Assembly: GCA_024509875.1 (NCBI GenBank) | Contig: JAMPIV010012212.1 | Location: forward strand, 62,001-126,000 | Source: Oreohelix idahoensis | Taxonomy: Eukaryota; Mollusca; Gastropoda; Stylommatophora; Oreohelicidae | DNA length: 64,000 nucleotides | Reading direction: 5' to 3' | Shown: positions 49,403-59,829 of the stretch, in pieces | Position numbering within the stretch: position 1 is the stretch's first letter | Layout of the letters: the number at the start of each line of letters is the position of its first letter | Program-made: the position numbers and the translations under genes | Notes under the pieces: generated by a model | What the model was told of the DNA's origin: nothing | The model's input: the letters and a program-made list of their open reading frames with translations, nothing else | Database searches by the model: none

Positions 49403-52400
49403 CTTCTTCGCTTTCGGACGAGTCTCGTTGTTGTCTTGCTCGATGTATTTCATCTGTGGGTGGTCTGGGTATGTGGTCGTCTTGGTAAAATTCAGAGTCT
49501 GTCGTCTCTGACTCTGATATGTCAGACGAATCTGTGCTGGATGGATTATAATTTAGGGTGGCTTTTCTGACTGGTCTTGTATTTGTCGTCAGAGGCGGAA
49601 TGGGCCGGTGATTATCAATTTTTATTTGTTTTACGTGAGCTTTTGTTTGGTGTTGTTTCTCTTCATTCCAAATAATGAAGTTTACAGGCGTAGTTTGTTT
49701 CATGATTTTGTAGCCATCTAACCATCGGTCATCGAATTTTGAACTGCGTACATGTTTCTTGTAGTATACTCTGTCTCCTATTTTGTACGTTGGTAGCTTG
49801 GCTGATTTATCATGTTGTTTCTGTTTCTTGTGAAATGCCTTCTGCGTATTTCGTTGTGCAATCTGGTGAGCTTTATACTTTTCTTGAAGGATTATTTCGA
49901 TGGGGTCTTCTCCCATGTATTTTCTTTGTGGGCGAAGTAGGTTGTCTAACGGAAAGTTTGGTTCTCTTCCGTATAGCATGAGAAAGGGTGACATTCCTGT
50001 GGTATCGTTCACGTTTACTCGGATGGCTTCAAGAGCTTGGTTAATGTATAGGTCCCAGTATTGGTGGTTCCCCTTGATATATTTGCTAATAATATGTAGG
50101 GTGGCGTGCATGCGTTCATTTCTGCCATTTGCATTTGGGCAATAATAAGTAGTTGTAGTATGCTCAATATTCAGCTGGTGTAAGGTGGCTTTAAATGGGT
50201 TACCTATAAACTGTTTACCGTTGTCTGAAATGATTCGTTTTGGACAGCCATGCCTGGGAATGAATTCTTGTAAAAAAATTTGCGTGATGGACTGCGATGT
50301 GGCATCACTGAGTGGGTAACTTTCTGGCCAAACAGAGTATTGGTCAACTATGTGCAGGAGGTATTTGTTGCCTGATTGGGTGAGTGGGTAAGGACCTGAT
50401 AAGTCAATGCTCACTGTTTGCATGGGGTAATGGGAAGGTTGCATTTCTTGAAGGGGAATTAAATGTGGCTTCATGTTTCTCAATTTACATGTTCTACAGG
50501 TGGCTACATATTCTGTAATGTCCTTGTAGAAAGTTTGCCAATAATACCTTTTCTTTATGACATCAATTGTTTTGTCTCTTCCCATGTGCCCGTTGTTATC
50601 ATGAAACTGTAGCAATACTTCTGGGACTAGATGTGCTGGAATGACTTTTCTTAGTGTCCCTTCTTGTTTCTGATCAATATAGTATAGAGCTCCATCCGTT
50701 GGGTGTACTGTAAAATCTTTACTTTTTGTTGGGTTTTCTTTCACGTATGTGAGCAGCTTGACAATTTCTGCATCTTTCGCTTGTTCTACTCTCATGTCAA
50801 ACATATCTTGGCTTTCTTCTTCTACTTGAGTGGCAGAATCTGAGGTACTTCTTCGACTTGATGAAGTAATTTCATTAATTTCTTTAGCATTATCGTCAAT
50901 CTCTGAGGATGTGCCATCATTTTTGACTCTATTTGTTTTCACTTCAGTTTCATCATCATATTTAATCCTGGATAAGAGGTCTGCACAGGTGTTCATTTCG
51001 CCTGGGATATGTTCGATAGTGGTGTCGTAGGACTGTAAATTCATTGCCCATGTCTGTAACTTCTTTGGCTGTTCTTGTGTTTTGGTGAGCCAGTTAACCA
51101 AAGGTTGATGATCAGTTCTTATAATGAGTTTAGTTCCTCTGACGTAAAAGTCAAACTTTTGTACTGCATAGTGAATAGCATATGCTTCTTTCTCAGTGGT
51201 GGTCCACCGTTTTTGTGACTTTGACAATGCGTGGGATAGGAATGCAATGGGTTTCTCATTGGGAATGTTTGGTAGGATGGGTGTTTCATCTTCTAGTACA
51301 GGTTGGACCAAACAAGCACCAATTGCGTTATCTGAGGCATCGGCGTATAGTATCATGGGCTGAGAAATATCTGGATGTCCAAGCAGTGGGATGGTGGTTA
51401 GGGCATTTTTAAGATACTCAAAGGATCTCTGGCAGTCTTCTGTCCATTTGAAACGTGCATACTTGCGGGTAAGGGCTATCAAAGGCTCTGCTGCTCTGGA
51501 GAAATTGATGATGTGGCGCCTATAGTACCCTATTGTACCAATAAATGAGCGTGTTTGTCTCACCGTCTTGGGGCTAGGCATTTCTCTTATGGCTTTGACT
51601 TTATCTTCATCAGGTCTGACGCCATGTCTATTGATGACAAAGCCTAAATATTTTGTTTCTGTCTTTAGAAACTCACACTTCGACAGTTTTAACTTTATTT
51701 GGTGATGCCTGAGTCTATCAAACACTGTTTCAACCTTGCGGAGGTGGTCTTCCATCGTGCCTGCGGTATGTATCAGGATATCGTCTATGTATGCCAGGGC
51801 AAATGGATGTAGACCCTTTAACACTTCATCCATGAGTGACATATATGTTGCCGGAGATCCTTTTAGACCAAATGGCATAACATTCCAAAAAAAGCTTCCC
51901 ATATGTGAACAGAATGTGGATTTCTGTTTTGCCTCAGGTGTCATGGGGATGCACCAAAAGCCTGACCTTGCATCAAGTGTGGTAAAGTATGTAGACTTTC
52001 CTAACGTCGCAAGTAGATCGTCTATCCTGGGGAGGGGGTAGGAAATGACTTTTGTGATTTTGTTAAGGGCACGGTAGTCGCAGCAAAAGCGACTGGAGCC
52101 GTCTTTCTTTGTTACGATCACTATGGGTGAGGACCATTGGGAACGGGATCTTTCGATGATTCCTGCCTGTAGCATTTCATTTATAGACCTTTCCACGAGT
52201 TCTCTGTTTTTCAAGGGCGTATGATAGGGTTTCATATGTATTGGCTCCTCTGTGGTTGTTTGAATGTCCATTTTGACAGTGTTAGTTCTGCCTAATTCCA
52301 TGTCATTGAGTGCGAATACATCCTGGTGCTTTTCTACAAACGTTTTCAAACGTTGCTTATTATCTTCTGTGGCATTCAGGGTTGCAAGTAACTGAGCTAT

Positions 52401-52604
52401 TCTCTCTCTGTATTTATGATCTGCTATGATATCTCTGGTCTGTCTTGATGCCTCCGTTTCATTCCCATAATTTTGGGACATTTTTTTTTGCATCTTGTGA
52501 AAATCTCTGCTCTTGGTATGTGGCTTTCTCTTGCGTAGTTCTTTGCCGTTCATTGGGCTGTGCTTGGTACTGTCTCCTCTGCCATGTACCGTGTGCATTT
52601 CCAT
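49403..52604 (-). pseudogene. Element A pol: RT, RNase H, integrase (split by B)
   Basis: A minus-strand frame of about 1,067 codons. RT: SSPIVIVTKKDGSSRFCCDY, LAYIDDILI, YLGFVINRHG. RNase H: ILYADASDNAIGACLV and TDHQPLVNW. Integrase: zinc finger with NNGHMGRDK and CRTCK, core blocks SIDLSGPYPL, ISDNGKQF and GRNERM. The order is the standard Ty3/gypsy one. All catalytic motifs are visible and there is no stop until the B insertion, which adds a few foreign codons and a stop at 49377. The genuine C-terminus lies at 26104-27084. The protease frame overlaps the start; a 9-A run (52481-52489) lies in the overlap, where the two frames would have to be joined. Confidence 0.88.
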
Positions 52605-54003
52605 TTGTCACTGCATTTACTGTATATTCATTTCTTATTATATTTCTGGGGTAGTCGTTGTTGTGCCATTTTTTCTGATTATTTCTGCCGTAACTGCGCT
52701 TATCCGCGTACGTTACTGTATTTCTTCTGTTTGTGCTATAGGGCTGTCTTCTTTCCCTGGGCGAAAATTTTTCATTCTTTCTGTTTCCAACTTTGCTGCT
52801 ATAGTATCCTCCTGTGGTATAGTCATATAAGAATTCTTCCTTTTCTTCGGAAATTTCAATTGGTTTTGGGACTTTATCATATCCACCTGTTTTTGAGTTA
52901 TATTGATACTCCATGGGGCATGTATCACTGTCTTGTCGCTTTGGATATCCTCCTGGCAAGACAATTTCTGTTTCTCTGTTACTCTGTGATATACAGCACT
53001 TCATCTTTTCTCTTGGTGTGCTGGGGCGCAAGAATGAGTAATTATAGTCATTTTCATACTGTGGCCTTTCTCTTCTTATGTATGGACTGGTTCGTTTCTG
53101 CCATCTGGGTAGGGTATGCTGTGGTGTAACATAACTGTGACTGATGTTACTGCCTTTTTCTGCATAAGCCTTATAACTGTTTACTTTCCGTGTACTATGG
53201 TTATTTGTACTGCGATTTCGTGCATTATGTCCAGTGGGAGTGGTTGAGACAATTTGTGGATGGTCTCTATTGGTTTTGGTTTGTCTTATTGTTGACGTAT
53301 CCACTTGCGCTACAACTGTGCCTCTTTTTATAGTGGTAGTTTTTCCTGACATATTCAATATCATGATGGGGAAATCTCTGGACTTCGAGACTTCAGCGAT
53401 TCCCTCTGTAATTTGCAACAATGGGTCATCAATAATGCTTTCTTCTGCTAGGGGCTGTACTTGAATTGATTGCCCTGATGTTATGTACTCAGAATTTTTT
53501 ACTCTGCCTTTTGCTATGACCAGGGAGTTTGGAGCCACCGTTATGGGAGCTGTAATCCTTACTAAAGACGCTATGTGGATATCGTCCTGGAGATCTATGT
53601 ATGTATTGTTGACTTTGATTTTGTGGAGGTCATAGTATATTCGAACTTTGTGTTTGTTAAAAAAATCTCTCCCTAGGATAAGATTTCTAGACATTCCTTT
53701 AGTCATGACAAATGGGTGTTCAAAATTTGTTTCGCCTACGGAAAATTTTAGCCATGCTGTCCCAACTGAATTTAGTCTTTGTCCCGTGACTGAAGCTAGG
53801 TGTGTTTTGGACGGTTGAAATCGTACTAAGTGTTGGATCCTCTTGAACAGCTGGAACCTAATAAGGCTGATGGATGCTCCTGTATCTACCAGTGCCCTAT
53901 ATTGTTGGCCCTGTATAGACATGATGCAGGAACTGGGGTCCGGATGTATTTTAGTTCCATCATGCAACATTTCTTCATATTGTATTTTACTGGATGGGCC
54001 CAC
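52459..54003 (-). CDS. Element A protease and linker ORF
   Basis: A 514-codon minus-strand frame in the -1 phase relative to gag, open upstream to within the gag end. The retroviral-type aspartic protease lies at the N-terminus: ALVDTGASISLI is the active site, and NLILGRDFF is the ILGRDF-type motif about 80 residues later. A long Arg/Tyr/Asn-rich linker without a known domain follows. The ORF ends just after the 9-A run shared with the pol frame. Expression is expected as a Gag-Pro fusion by -1 frameshifting at 54099-54105. The GTG annotated as start is unlikely to be used. Confidence 0.85.
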   Translation of the reverse strand: MGPSSKIQYEEMLHDGTKIHPDPSSCIMSIQGQQYRALVDTGASISLIRFQLFKRIQHLVRFQPSKTHLASVTGQRLNSVGTAWLKFSVGETNFEHPFVMTKGMSRNLILGRDFFNKHKVRIYYDLHKIKVNNTYIDLQDDIHIASLVRITAPITVAPNSLVIAKGRVKNSEYITSGQSIQVQPLAEESIIDDPLLQITEGIAEVSKSRDFPIMILNMSGKTTTIKRGTVVAQVDTSTIRQTKTNRDHPQIVSTTPTGHNARNRSTNNHSTRKVNSYKAYAEKGSNISHSYVTPQHTLPRWQKRTSPYIRRERPQYENDYNYSFLRPSTPREKMKCCISQSNRETEIVLPGGYPKRQDSDTCPMEYQYNSKTGGYDKVPKPIEISEEKEEFLYDYTTGGYYSSKVGNRKNEKFSPRERRQPYSTNRRNTVTYADKRSYGRNNQKKWHNNDYPRNIIRNEYTVNAVTNGNAHGTWQRRQYQAQPNERQRTTQEKATYQEQRFSQDAKKNVPKLWE

Positions 54004-54060
54004 TTGACAATTTCTGTTCTGTGTTGTTTCTTTTGTTTTGGACCAGTTTCTGTGATTGTT

Positions 54061-54105
54061 GCCCTCACTAACGGTCCTGTTTAGTGAGTGGCGCGGCCGT
54101 TTCCC
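54061..54105 (-). promoter_or_regulatory. -1 ribosomal frameshift signal of element A
   Basis: On the minus strand the canonical slippery heptamer GGGAAAC (54105-54099) sits in the gag frame as G GGA AAC, the correct X XXY YYZ phase. Six nucleotides later (GGCCGC) begins a stem-loop. GCC, a bulged A and CTCACTAA (54092-54081) pair with TTAGTGAG and GGC (54071-54061), an 11-bp stem with a 9-nt loop. The gag stop TAA is inside the stem, and the protease frame is open in the -1 phase from the heptamer onward. Heptamer, spacer and structure all fit the known pattern of retroviral gag-pro shifts. Confidence 0.85.
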
Positions 54106-55157
54106 TGACGCATGAGGGGTTGAGGTGCGCCTCTGGTATACTGATTTCTGGTGTAATCACGTGGGGGTGGTGCGGTTTGTTGTGGTTGGTAACCTCCTCT
54201 TCTGGGTGGTGCGTGATTGTAATTTGCTCTACAGGACTTGTAACCATGTCCGAGCCTACCGCATGTGAAGCATCCGTTTGTATTGACATTATTGACGTCG
54301 TTTTGCCTCTGTGTGGGGGGTCTATAATTGCGGGGCCTATCATCTCGTTGTCGTGGGCGAGTCCATTGCCTCCTGGTATGGTCAACTTCCATAGGCTCAT
54401 GCTCATCATAGTCCCTATATTCTGGTCGGGGTTCCCTACCTGCTTTTTGTTGGAACCTTCGGTGAAGATTTTCCTCCTGTATTGCTGCTTGGATTGTTTC
54501 AGCAATATTCTTGGTGTCTTTTCTAATAAGATGCCTTCTGATATTTTCCGCTCTAAGGCCATCGGCAAATATCCCCACTAACTGTATTTCTACATCAGGT
54601 GTGGTAGGGATTTCTCCGCAAAATGCCTCTTCTGCCATATTGAGGAATCGATCTCCAAAAAGTTGTACCGATTCATCTCTTTCCTGTTTCATGCTTCTAA
54701 GGACTGACCAAGCATGCATTTTGTCTATGATTTCCCCATATCTCTGGGTGAGCTCTTTTTTTAGGGACTCGTAGGTTTCTGTGGGGTACTGCTGGGACCT
54801 CCTTCTTAAAAAATCAGTCACGTACGAATCAGAACCTAACAGAGCGATTTTCTTTTTCTCTTCATCCGTTGTTGCCTCTGCTAGTGCCGCAAATTTTTCC
54901 ATGTCGGACAACCATCTTCTGAATTTTTTCTTGTTTCCATCGAACGGCTGAACAATGGATCTAACCTGTGTGAATTTCGCGTAGTTGTCATTTTTCCGTA
55001 GGGTTTCAGTAATTTGCCGTAGCGCTATTATTGTTGGTCCTTCCATATTTTGTCTGTCCTGGGGCTGCAGTGGTTGTGTATTTACGGGTTGGTTCTGTGG
55101 TTGTTGTTGTTGTTGTTCCACACCAAGCTGTTGAAAATTATATAGTAAATCGTCCAT
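54081..55157 (-). CDS. Element A Gag
   Basis: A 358-codon frame starting MDDLLYNFQQLG. A Gln-rich start is followed by a capsid-like helical core (RSIVQPFDGNKKKFRRWLSD, later ESVQLFGDRFLNMAEEAF). An Arg/Asp-rich segment leads to one CCHC zinc knuckle (CFTCGRLGHGYKSC, C-x2-C-x4-H-x4-C) and a basic Pro/Arg-rich tail. Gag forms the particle and binds element RNA. The stop lies within the frameshift stem-loop. The frame appears intact. Confidence 0.9.
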   Translation of the reverse strand: MDDLLYNFQQLGVEQQQQQPQNQPVNTQPLQPQDRQNMEGPTIIALRQITETLRKNDNYAKFTQVRSIVQPFDGNKKKFRRWLSDMEKFAALAEATTDEEKKKIALLGSDSYVTDFLRRRSQQYPTETYESLKKELTQRYGEIIDKMHAWSVLRSMKQERDESVQLFGDRFLNMAEEAFCGEIPTTPDVEIQLVGIFADGLRAENIRRHLIRKDTKNIAETIQAAIQEENLHRRFQQKAGREPRPEYRDYDEHEPMEVDHTRRQWTRPRQRDDRPRNYRPPTQRQNDVNNVNTNGCFTCGRLGHGYKSCRANYNHAPPRRGGYQPQQTAPPPRDYTRNQYTRGAPQPLMRQGNGRATH

Positions 55158-55195
55158 GGTCTATTATCGCTAGTTATTTGCTTTATCAAAGAGAA

Positions 55196-55211
55196 GTGGT
55201 CACGGGCACCA
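55196..55211 (-). promoter_or_regulatory. Candidate primer-binding site of element A
   Basis: Minus-strand TGGTGCCCGTGACCAC begins 11 nt after the LTR end. TGG is expected opposite a tRNA CCA tail. The offset is larger than usual, and I cannot assign the tRNA. Confidence 0.4.
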
Positions 55212-55222
55212 TATTACCATCA

Positions 55223-56329
55223 TGTAGCCGGGGCAGGTGTTCCTTAGGACTGGAACGGCACCATGTTACCATCATGTGGCAGTGCCGGTATATGCAGTAT
55301 TTTCAGTTTACTTTACAGAGAGCAGATGTTTAACTGGCCTAATCACCAGAGATCTAGATTTCTCTCCTAAATTTGTGTTACCAGGTTCGATTTTCTTCTC
55401 TTAGGTGTTGATGTAGCGAATTTAATTGAAATGGATAGATTTCTTAGCTTAATCTCAAAACTGTAGTAATTCACCTTTTCAACAGCGTTCGATTTCATGC
55501 AAAACTTTTAATATCTTTCAGCATGAAACTTAAAATTTCAACAAAGTCTGGAATTCAGAACATTTTTACAATAATAAGCATAATAAAGTTCTATCATCTC
55601 ATCAGATGCTTTCATCGATGCAAAAATCCCTTTTTGCATCTTTGTCTCATAGGCCTACTCATTTGTCAAATATGGCGAACCTTCTCATTCCACCGTGTTC
55701 CTTCCTTTAAGTTACAGTCTTATTTTGGGTTCGACGACATTTACCCATCTCTTCAGATTTGTCCTTGATTTCTTTATCATCATAAGCATTCCTTGAGTTA
55801 AATGCTTTCCAACACAAGAATATTTTCTACTCTACATGGTTTGAGGTGTAAGACTATTTTTTGCAAATTGACTCAAATCCTCGAACCTAGTTCTGCTGCG
55901 ACTAGGGTTGGGAGCTCTATTCAAAATACATATTGAATGATTGACACTACTTACGCCAGTAAGAAATATAAAACCACTCAATGTCCTGAAATACACATTT
56001 TATAACAAATGTTGAAGTTTGCTTTCCTCAAACTAAGAAATATGTAGAGCTGGACCAGATACGACCTCTTGAGTTGCGCTCTTTCATTCTACTGCCAAAA
56101 TGGCGTCGTTGTTCCACTTTCCCCGGGGTAAATCTGAGCTATCCGATTGGTCAGGGGAAATCACCCAATTATTAGAAATGGCGTGTAGAAGCGACTCTAC
56201 CCTAAATATGTGACACTATTTATTATTTTCTGTTTCTAATAAAATATAAAATTATGGGGTGGTCTGTGCTTCCTCTGTCTTGTAAGAATATAGTCTGTTT
56301 CCAAAGGAACAACTATGTACACGGCCACA
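55223..56329 (-). repeat. Element A 5' LTR
   Basis: 1,107 bp, bounded by TG and CA and matching the LTR at 19835. The 353 bp at 55276-55628 are not present in the other LTR. A near-repeat of the sequence ACCAT-TTACCATCAT lies on both sides of the LTR/leader border (55208-55222 and 55261-55275). Confidence 0.9.
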
Positions 56330-56333
56330 GTTG

Positions 56334-57824
56334 ATCTTCTACATTTTCTGGAGAGCAGCAGCCAAAGAAAGACGGCAGAACATTTTGGGGTTAGCAAGAC
56401 CACAGTTAGCAACATCCAAAAACGTAAACATGAGTACTTGGAGAGATGTGGTAAGAAAAGCGGAGATCTACAGCGGAAAAGGAGGAAAATTCCCTTAGAT
56501 GAAGTCAATGAAGCCACATTAAACTGATTCAAACAAATAAGGGCAGTTAACGCCCGAATCTCCGGCCGATGATTCAAGAAGTTGCTAAAAAATTCGCAAG
56601 GGAATTCGGAGTGGCAGAAGATTTCCAAGCATCAAGTGGTTGGCTCGAGAAATTTAAACTGCGACACGCGATCTCACAGACAGTGTTGTGTGGTGAATAA
56701 AATGAAGTTCCAGTAGAAGCTGTGGAAGAGTTCATCAAAAAGTTTCCTTACTTCGCCAGAGGCTTCAAAGACGACGACATCTTTAATGCTGACGAGTGCG
56801 GACACTTTTTCAAGGCGATGCCTGACAGGAGCCTCGCCATGAAGGGTGACAAATGTAAGAACGGAAAACTTTCCAAAGAACGTTTCACAGTTATGCTTTG
56901 CGCTAGCTCAACCGGAGAGAAACTAAAGCCCTTGGTGATTGGTAAATCGGCAAAGCCACGCGCATTCAAGAACCTGAAACCCGAAGACCTCCCCGTCACT
57001 TGGAGATCAAACAAATCCGCATGGATGACTGGCGCCCTATTTGAGGAGTGGGTAAGGGACATCGACCGAGAAATGAAGAAGAAGAAACGGTCTGTTCTAC
57101 TGACAGTAGACAACTGTCCTGACCACCCACAAGTGGAACATCTCACAAACGTGACACTGAAATTTCTGCCTCCAAACACGACCTCAAAAACCTAACCTCT
57201 TGACCAAGGCATCATCTAAACATTTAAAATGCACTACCGGGCCCAGCTCCTGCAGTGGGTCATTACTAAAACACAGATCTGTGGTCCGCCTGTGGAAGCA
57301 ACTTCATCCGCTGCATCAGTTAACGCTCTGGATGCTGTCCTCTGGATCAGTTCTGCTTGGAATAAAGTTCAGCCGGAAACGATACAGAAGTGTTTCAAGA
57401 AATGTGGATTTGTCACAACCCAAGAGCATGACGTTTTAGCCCCAACGGACAGTCCATCGCCAATGGCAGAATTCGAAGGAGTAGATGTTGAAGGTTTTGT
57501 TGCAATGGATGATGAGGTGGCAACCTGTAATGAACCTGACCCGGAAGGAATTTTCCAAGCGATATATACCGAAGTACAGACAAGCATAACAGTGCATGAA
57601 ACAGCTGGTGAAGTTGAAGAAGCAAGTGACGATGACACAGAAATTGCAGAGACTCCAAAAGAAGAGGCTGTCATGCATCTGATAATGCAGTTGAGTCATT
57701 TGCTGTAGAAAAATGCCCAGGTATGTTGAGTGGTGTAGCCAGCGTTGAGAGTGCTTTCTCCACTTATGTTTGTAATAAGAATAAGACACAGACCAAGATT
57801 GACTCCTTTTTTCAGAAAGAATGA
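56334..57824 (+). pseudogene. pogo transposase, main part, broken
   Basis: Continues the frame from 19834. A psq-type helix-turn-helix (KTAEHFGVSKTTVSNIQKRK) is followed by a CENP-B-type DNA-binding part (IRAVNARISG, then SSGWLEKFKLRHAI). The DDE region has FNADECG (first Asp), LLTVDNCPDHP (second Asp) and PLDQGII (third Asp). The C-terminal KTQTKIDSFF is typical of pogo proteins. Lesions: TGA at 56525-56527 where Trp is expected, a 1-bp shift near 56567, TAA at 56698-56700, TAA at 57193-57195 just before the third catalytic Asp, and a shift after 57700. The catalytic residues survive but the gene is dead. Confidence 0.87.
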
Positions 57825-58001
57825 TTAAATCATGATAAAACAGATGTTGATGATTTGATTTGATGTTGTGATTATGTATGATTTCGTATGATACTGTATT
57901 CTCCAATATAAGCTGTTTAAGGAAGAAAAGTATCAGAACGATAGGTCTCGTTCCGTATGTTGACCACCTCCGTATGTTGACCGGTTTGCTACAGTCCCTT
58001 G

Positions 58002-58028
58002 GGTGGTCAACTTATAGAGGTTCTACTG
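58002..58028 (-). repeat. pogo right terminal inverted repeat
   Basis: Inverse of the left TIR. The outermost bases are TTCTACTG, followed directly by TA repeats. Two plus-orientation copies of TATGTTGACC lie about 40-50 bp inside. Confidence 0.88.
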
Positions 58029-58045
58029 TATATATATATATATAT
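58029..58045. repeat. (TA)n microsatellite
   Basis: Short TA run between the pogo right end and a LINE fragment. It is the right-hand remainder of the pogo target tract. Confidence 0.9.
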
Positions 58046-58571
58046 GGCAGCGAGACCTGGACGACCTATGCTAAGCAAGAAAGAAGGCTCAATACCTTCC
58101 ATTTGCTGTGTCTACGCCGCATCCTCGGCATCTCGTGGAAAGATAAAGTGACAAATGTCGAGGTGTTGTCACGTGCTGGCCTTCAAAGTATGTATACGCT
58201 TCTTAGACAGCGCAGACTTCGCTGGCTTGGCCATGTTCGCCGCATGGAAGATGGTCGCATCCCAAAAGATATCTTCTACGGACAATTAGCAGATGGCAAG
58301 AGAACAGTTGGGCGACCACAGCTGAGGTTCAGAGATGTGTGCAAGAGAGATATGAGGGCACTGGACATGGATCCAGCAACATGGGAGGATGAAGCTGCCG
58401 ATCGCACTAAGTGGCGATGCTATTTACGGCGCCACCTCAGATTGGGCGAAGAGAGGCTCACACAACAAGCAGAGGTGAGGAGAAAACGTCGAAAGGAGCA
58501 CCAGGAAAATAAGCAGCTGAGGGCTGTCACCTCAGGGGCGCATTCCCATAGTCAGTTATGACTGAAGGGGC
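58046..58571 (+). pseudogene. LINE ORF2 3' end
   Basis: An open C-terminal stretch of a non-LTR retrotransposon ORF2 of about 170 codons: [72 protein letters not shown], ending SQL and TGA at 58559-58561. The RT domain and everything upstream are missing; the copy starts directly in TA repeats. The 3' end is followed by (ATT)n and then (TA)n. The degenerate copy at 23445 is the same family. The clade is not assigned. Confidence 0.85.
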
Positions 58572-58572
58572 T

Positions 58573-58662
<90 letters not shown>
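58572..58662. repeat. (ATT)n(TA)n microsatellite
   Basis: The LINE 3' tail (ATT)n passes into about 75 bp of TA repeat. Confidence 0.95.
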
Positions 58663-58664
<2 letters not shown>

Positions 58665-59420
58665 TTTGTTCTTACCCTCAGGCACACACAGACGAGCCCT
58701 TAATGGTTGATTAAGGTCTGATAACAGGTACAGAAGGCAAACACTTGCATTAACATATGCTCCTTTTTTGCCGCTCTCTGTATATTCAAATAATAGTGAC
58801 TGACCCGAGTTTGTTAGGCAATTCTATTTATAGTGTGACCTCGGACGTACGAGATGGGAACCCCGAGAAATGTAATCACGATCAGAAAATATGGGTACTT
58901 GTTTGCCTATCGTTCAATGTAGGAAAACTACTTTTTTAATTATCTCCGCTGTTCCTGATGCGATTTTATTTCCCCAAAGCTTAAATTATACTTGGAATTA
59001 AGCTTTATATATCTATGTAAAAATCTTTTAGTTTCCAAATTGCATTTTATGTTATGCATAGTTTAAACTGCTAAATTTAGGACAACCTGAAGCTTCGAAT
59101 GCATTCAACCCAAGATTTATCCCGTCCTATATTAGTATTAGTAAAAGTATTATTACTTACGGGTAGAGTAACATCCCTAATATTGTGTTGGTACCCTCTT
59201 TCAAGTGGTACATCTTCTAAAATGCTGTAGTAAAATTCCGAAGTTAATCAGGTTACACAGATTGGGCCTTGCCATCTTTATTTTCCCAGCGGTAGTAAAC
59301 ACAAGACCAAAAAAGCGTTTTCATTGGTTAGTGTATCATATCTTTCTACAATGTATGTTGCGCGGTATGGTCAGAATTATTTAGAATTCGTGATGTGAGA
59401 CAGACGTCATTTCACGACAA
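58663..59420. other. No recognisable gene
   Basis: AT-rich spacer. No family motif, RNA gene or repeat shared with the rest of the window was recognised. Confidence 0.5.
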
Positions 59421-59829
59421 CCTCCCTATACAACTTGGTGCATGGATATCTCCCCATACAACATAGTACAAGGATATCTCCCGATACAACTTAGTACAAG
59501 GATACCTCCTCATACACCTTAGTACAAGGATATATCCCCATTAAACTTAGTACAAGGATATCTCCCCATACAGCTTAGTACAAGGATACTTCCCAATACA
59601 ACTTGGTGCATCGATATCTCCCCATACAGCTTTGTACAAGGATACTTCCCTATACAACTTGGTGCATGAATATCTCCCCATACAACTTAGTACAAGGATA
59701 TCTCCCCATACAACTTAGTACAAGGATATCTCCCCATGCAACTTAGTACAAGGATATCTCCCCATACAACTTAGTACAAGGATATCTCCCCATACAACTT
59801 AGTACAAGGATATCTCCCCATACAACTTA
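59421..59829. repeat. 28-bp minisatellite array 2
   Basis: About 15 units of the same 28-bp repeat as at 15276-16495, in the same orientation, with the same variants (GTGCATGG, CAGCTT). Its last six units are almost identical to each other, which suggests recent amplification. Confidence 0.95.

Larger units (their letters stand above)
19835..56329 (-). mobile_element. Element A: Ty3/gypsy LTR retrotransposon
   Basis: LTRs lie at 55223-56329 (5' in element orientation) and 19835-20591 (3'). Each begins with TG and ends with CA, and the pair is flanked by the 4-bp target duplication GTTG (19831-19834 and 56330-56333). Read on the minus strand the order is LTR, candidate PBS, gag, protease, RT, RNase H, integrase, C-terminal tail, a long noncoding 3' region, LTR. 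Integrase lies after RNase H, the normal Ty3/gypsy order. It lies inside the pogo transposase gene and is itself split by composite B at 27090-49397. Without B it would be about 14 kb, large for the group, mainly because of 5.5 kb of 3' noncoding DNA that includes a LINE remnant. No envelope gene is visible. Confidence 0.9.
19011..58028 (+). mobile_element. pogo/Tigger-type DNA transposon, split by nested insertions
   Basis: The termini are inverted repeats. CAGTAGAACCTCCATAGTTG at 19011 is matched by the complement of the right end at 58002-58028 (TTATAGAGGTTCTACTG), followed in both by GACCACC. Both ends abut TA repeats, as expected for the TA target of the pogo group. The transposase start lies at 19786 and its remainder at 56334-57824, with element A between them. 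Without the insertions the element would be about 2.5 kb, normal for pogo/Tigger. Subterminal TTGACCAC motifs recur near both ends and may bind transposase. The transposase carries several stops and a frameshift, so the element is dead and is the oldest layer of the stack. Confidence 0.88.

Noticed and set aside
52513..53129. Hydrophobic plus-strand frames opposite element A protease
   Set aside because: Antisense shadows of an Arg/Tyr-rich coding region; apparent membrane segments are an artefact of complementarity.
19835..56329. A 36-kb GT-AG intron in the pogo transposase
   Set aside because: The boundaries look like GT...AG when read with one flanking base, but they are LTR ends (TG...CA) with a GTTG duplication and a full retrotransposon between.
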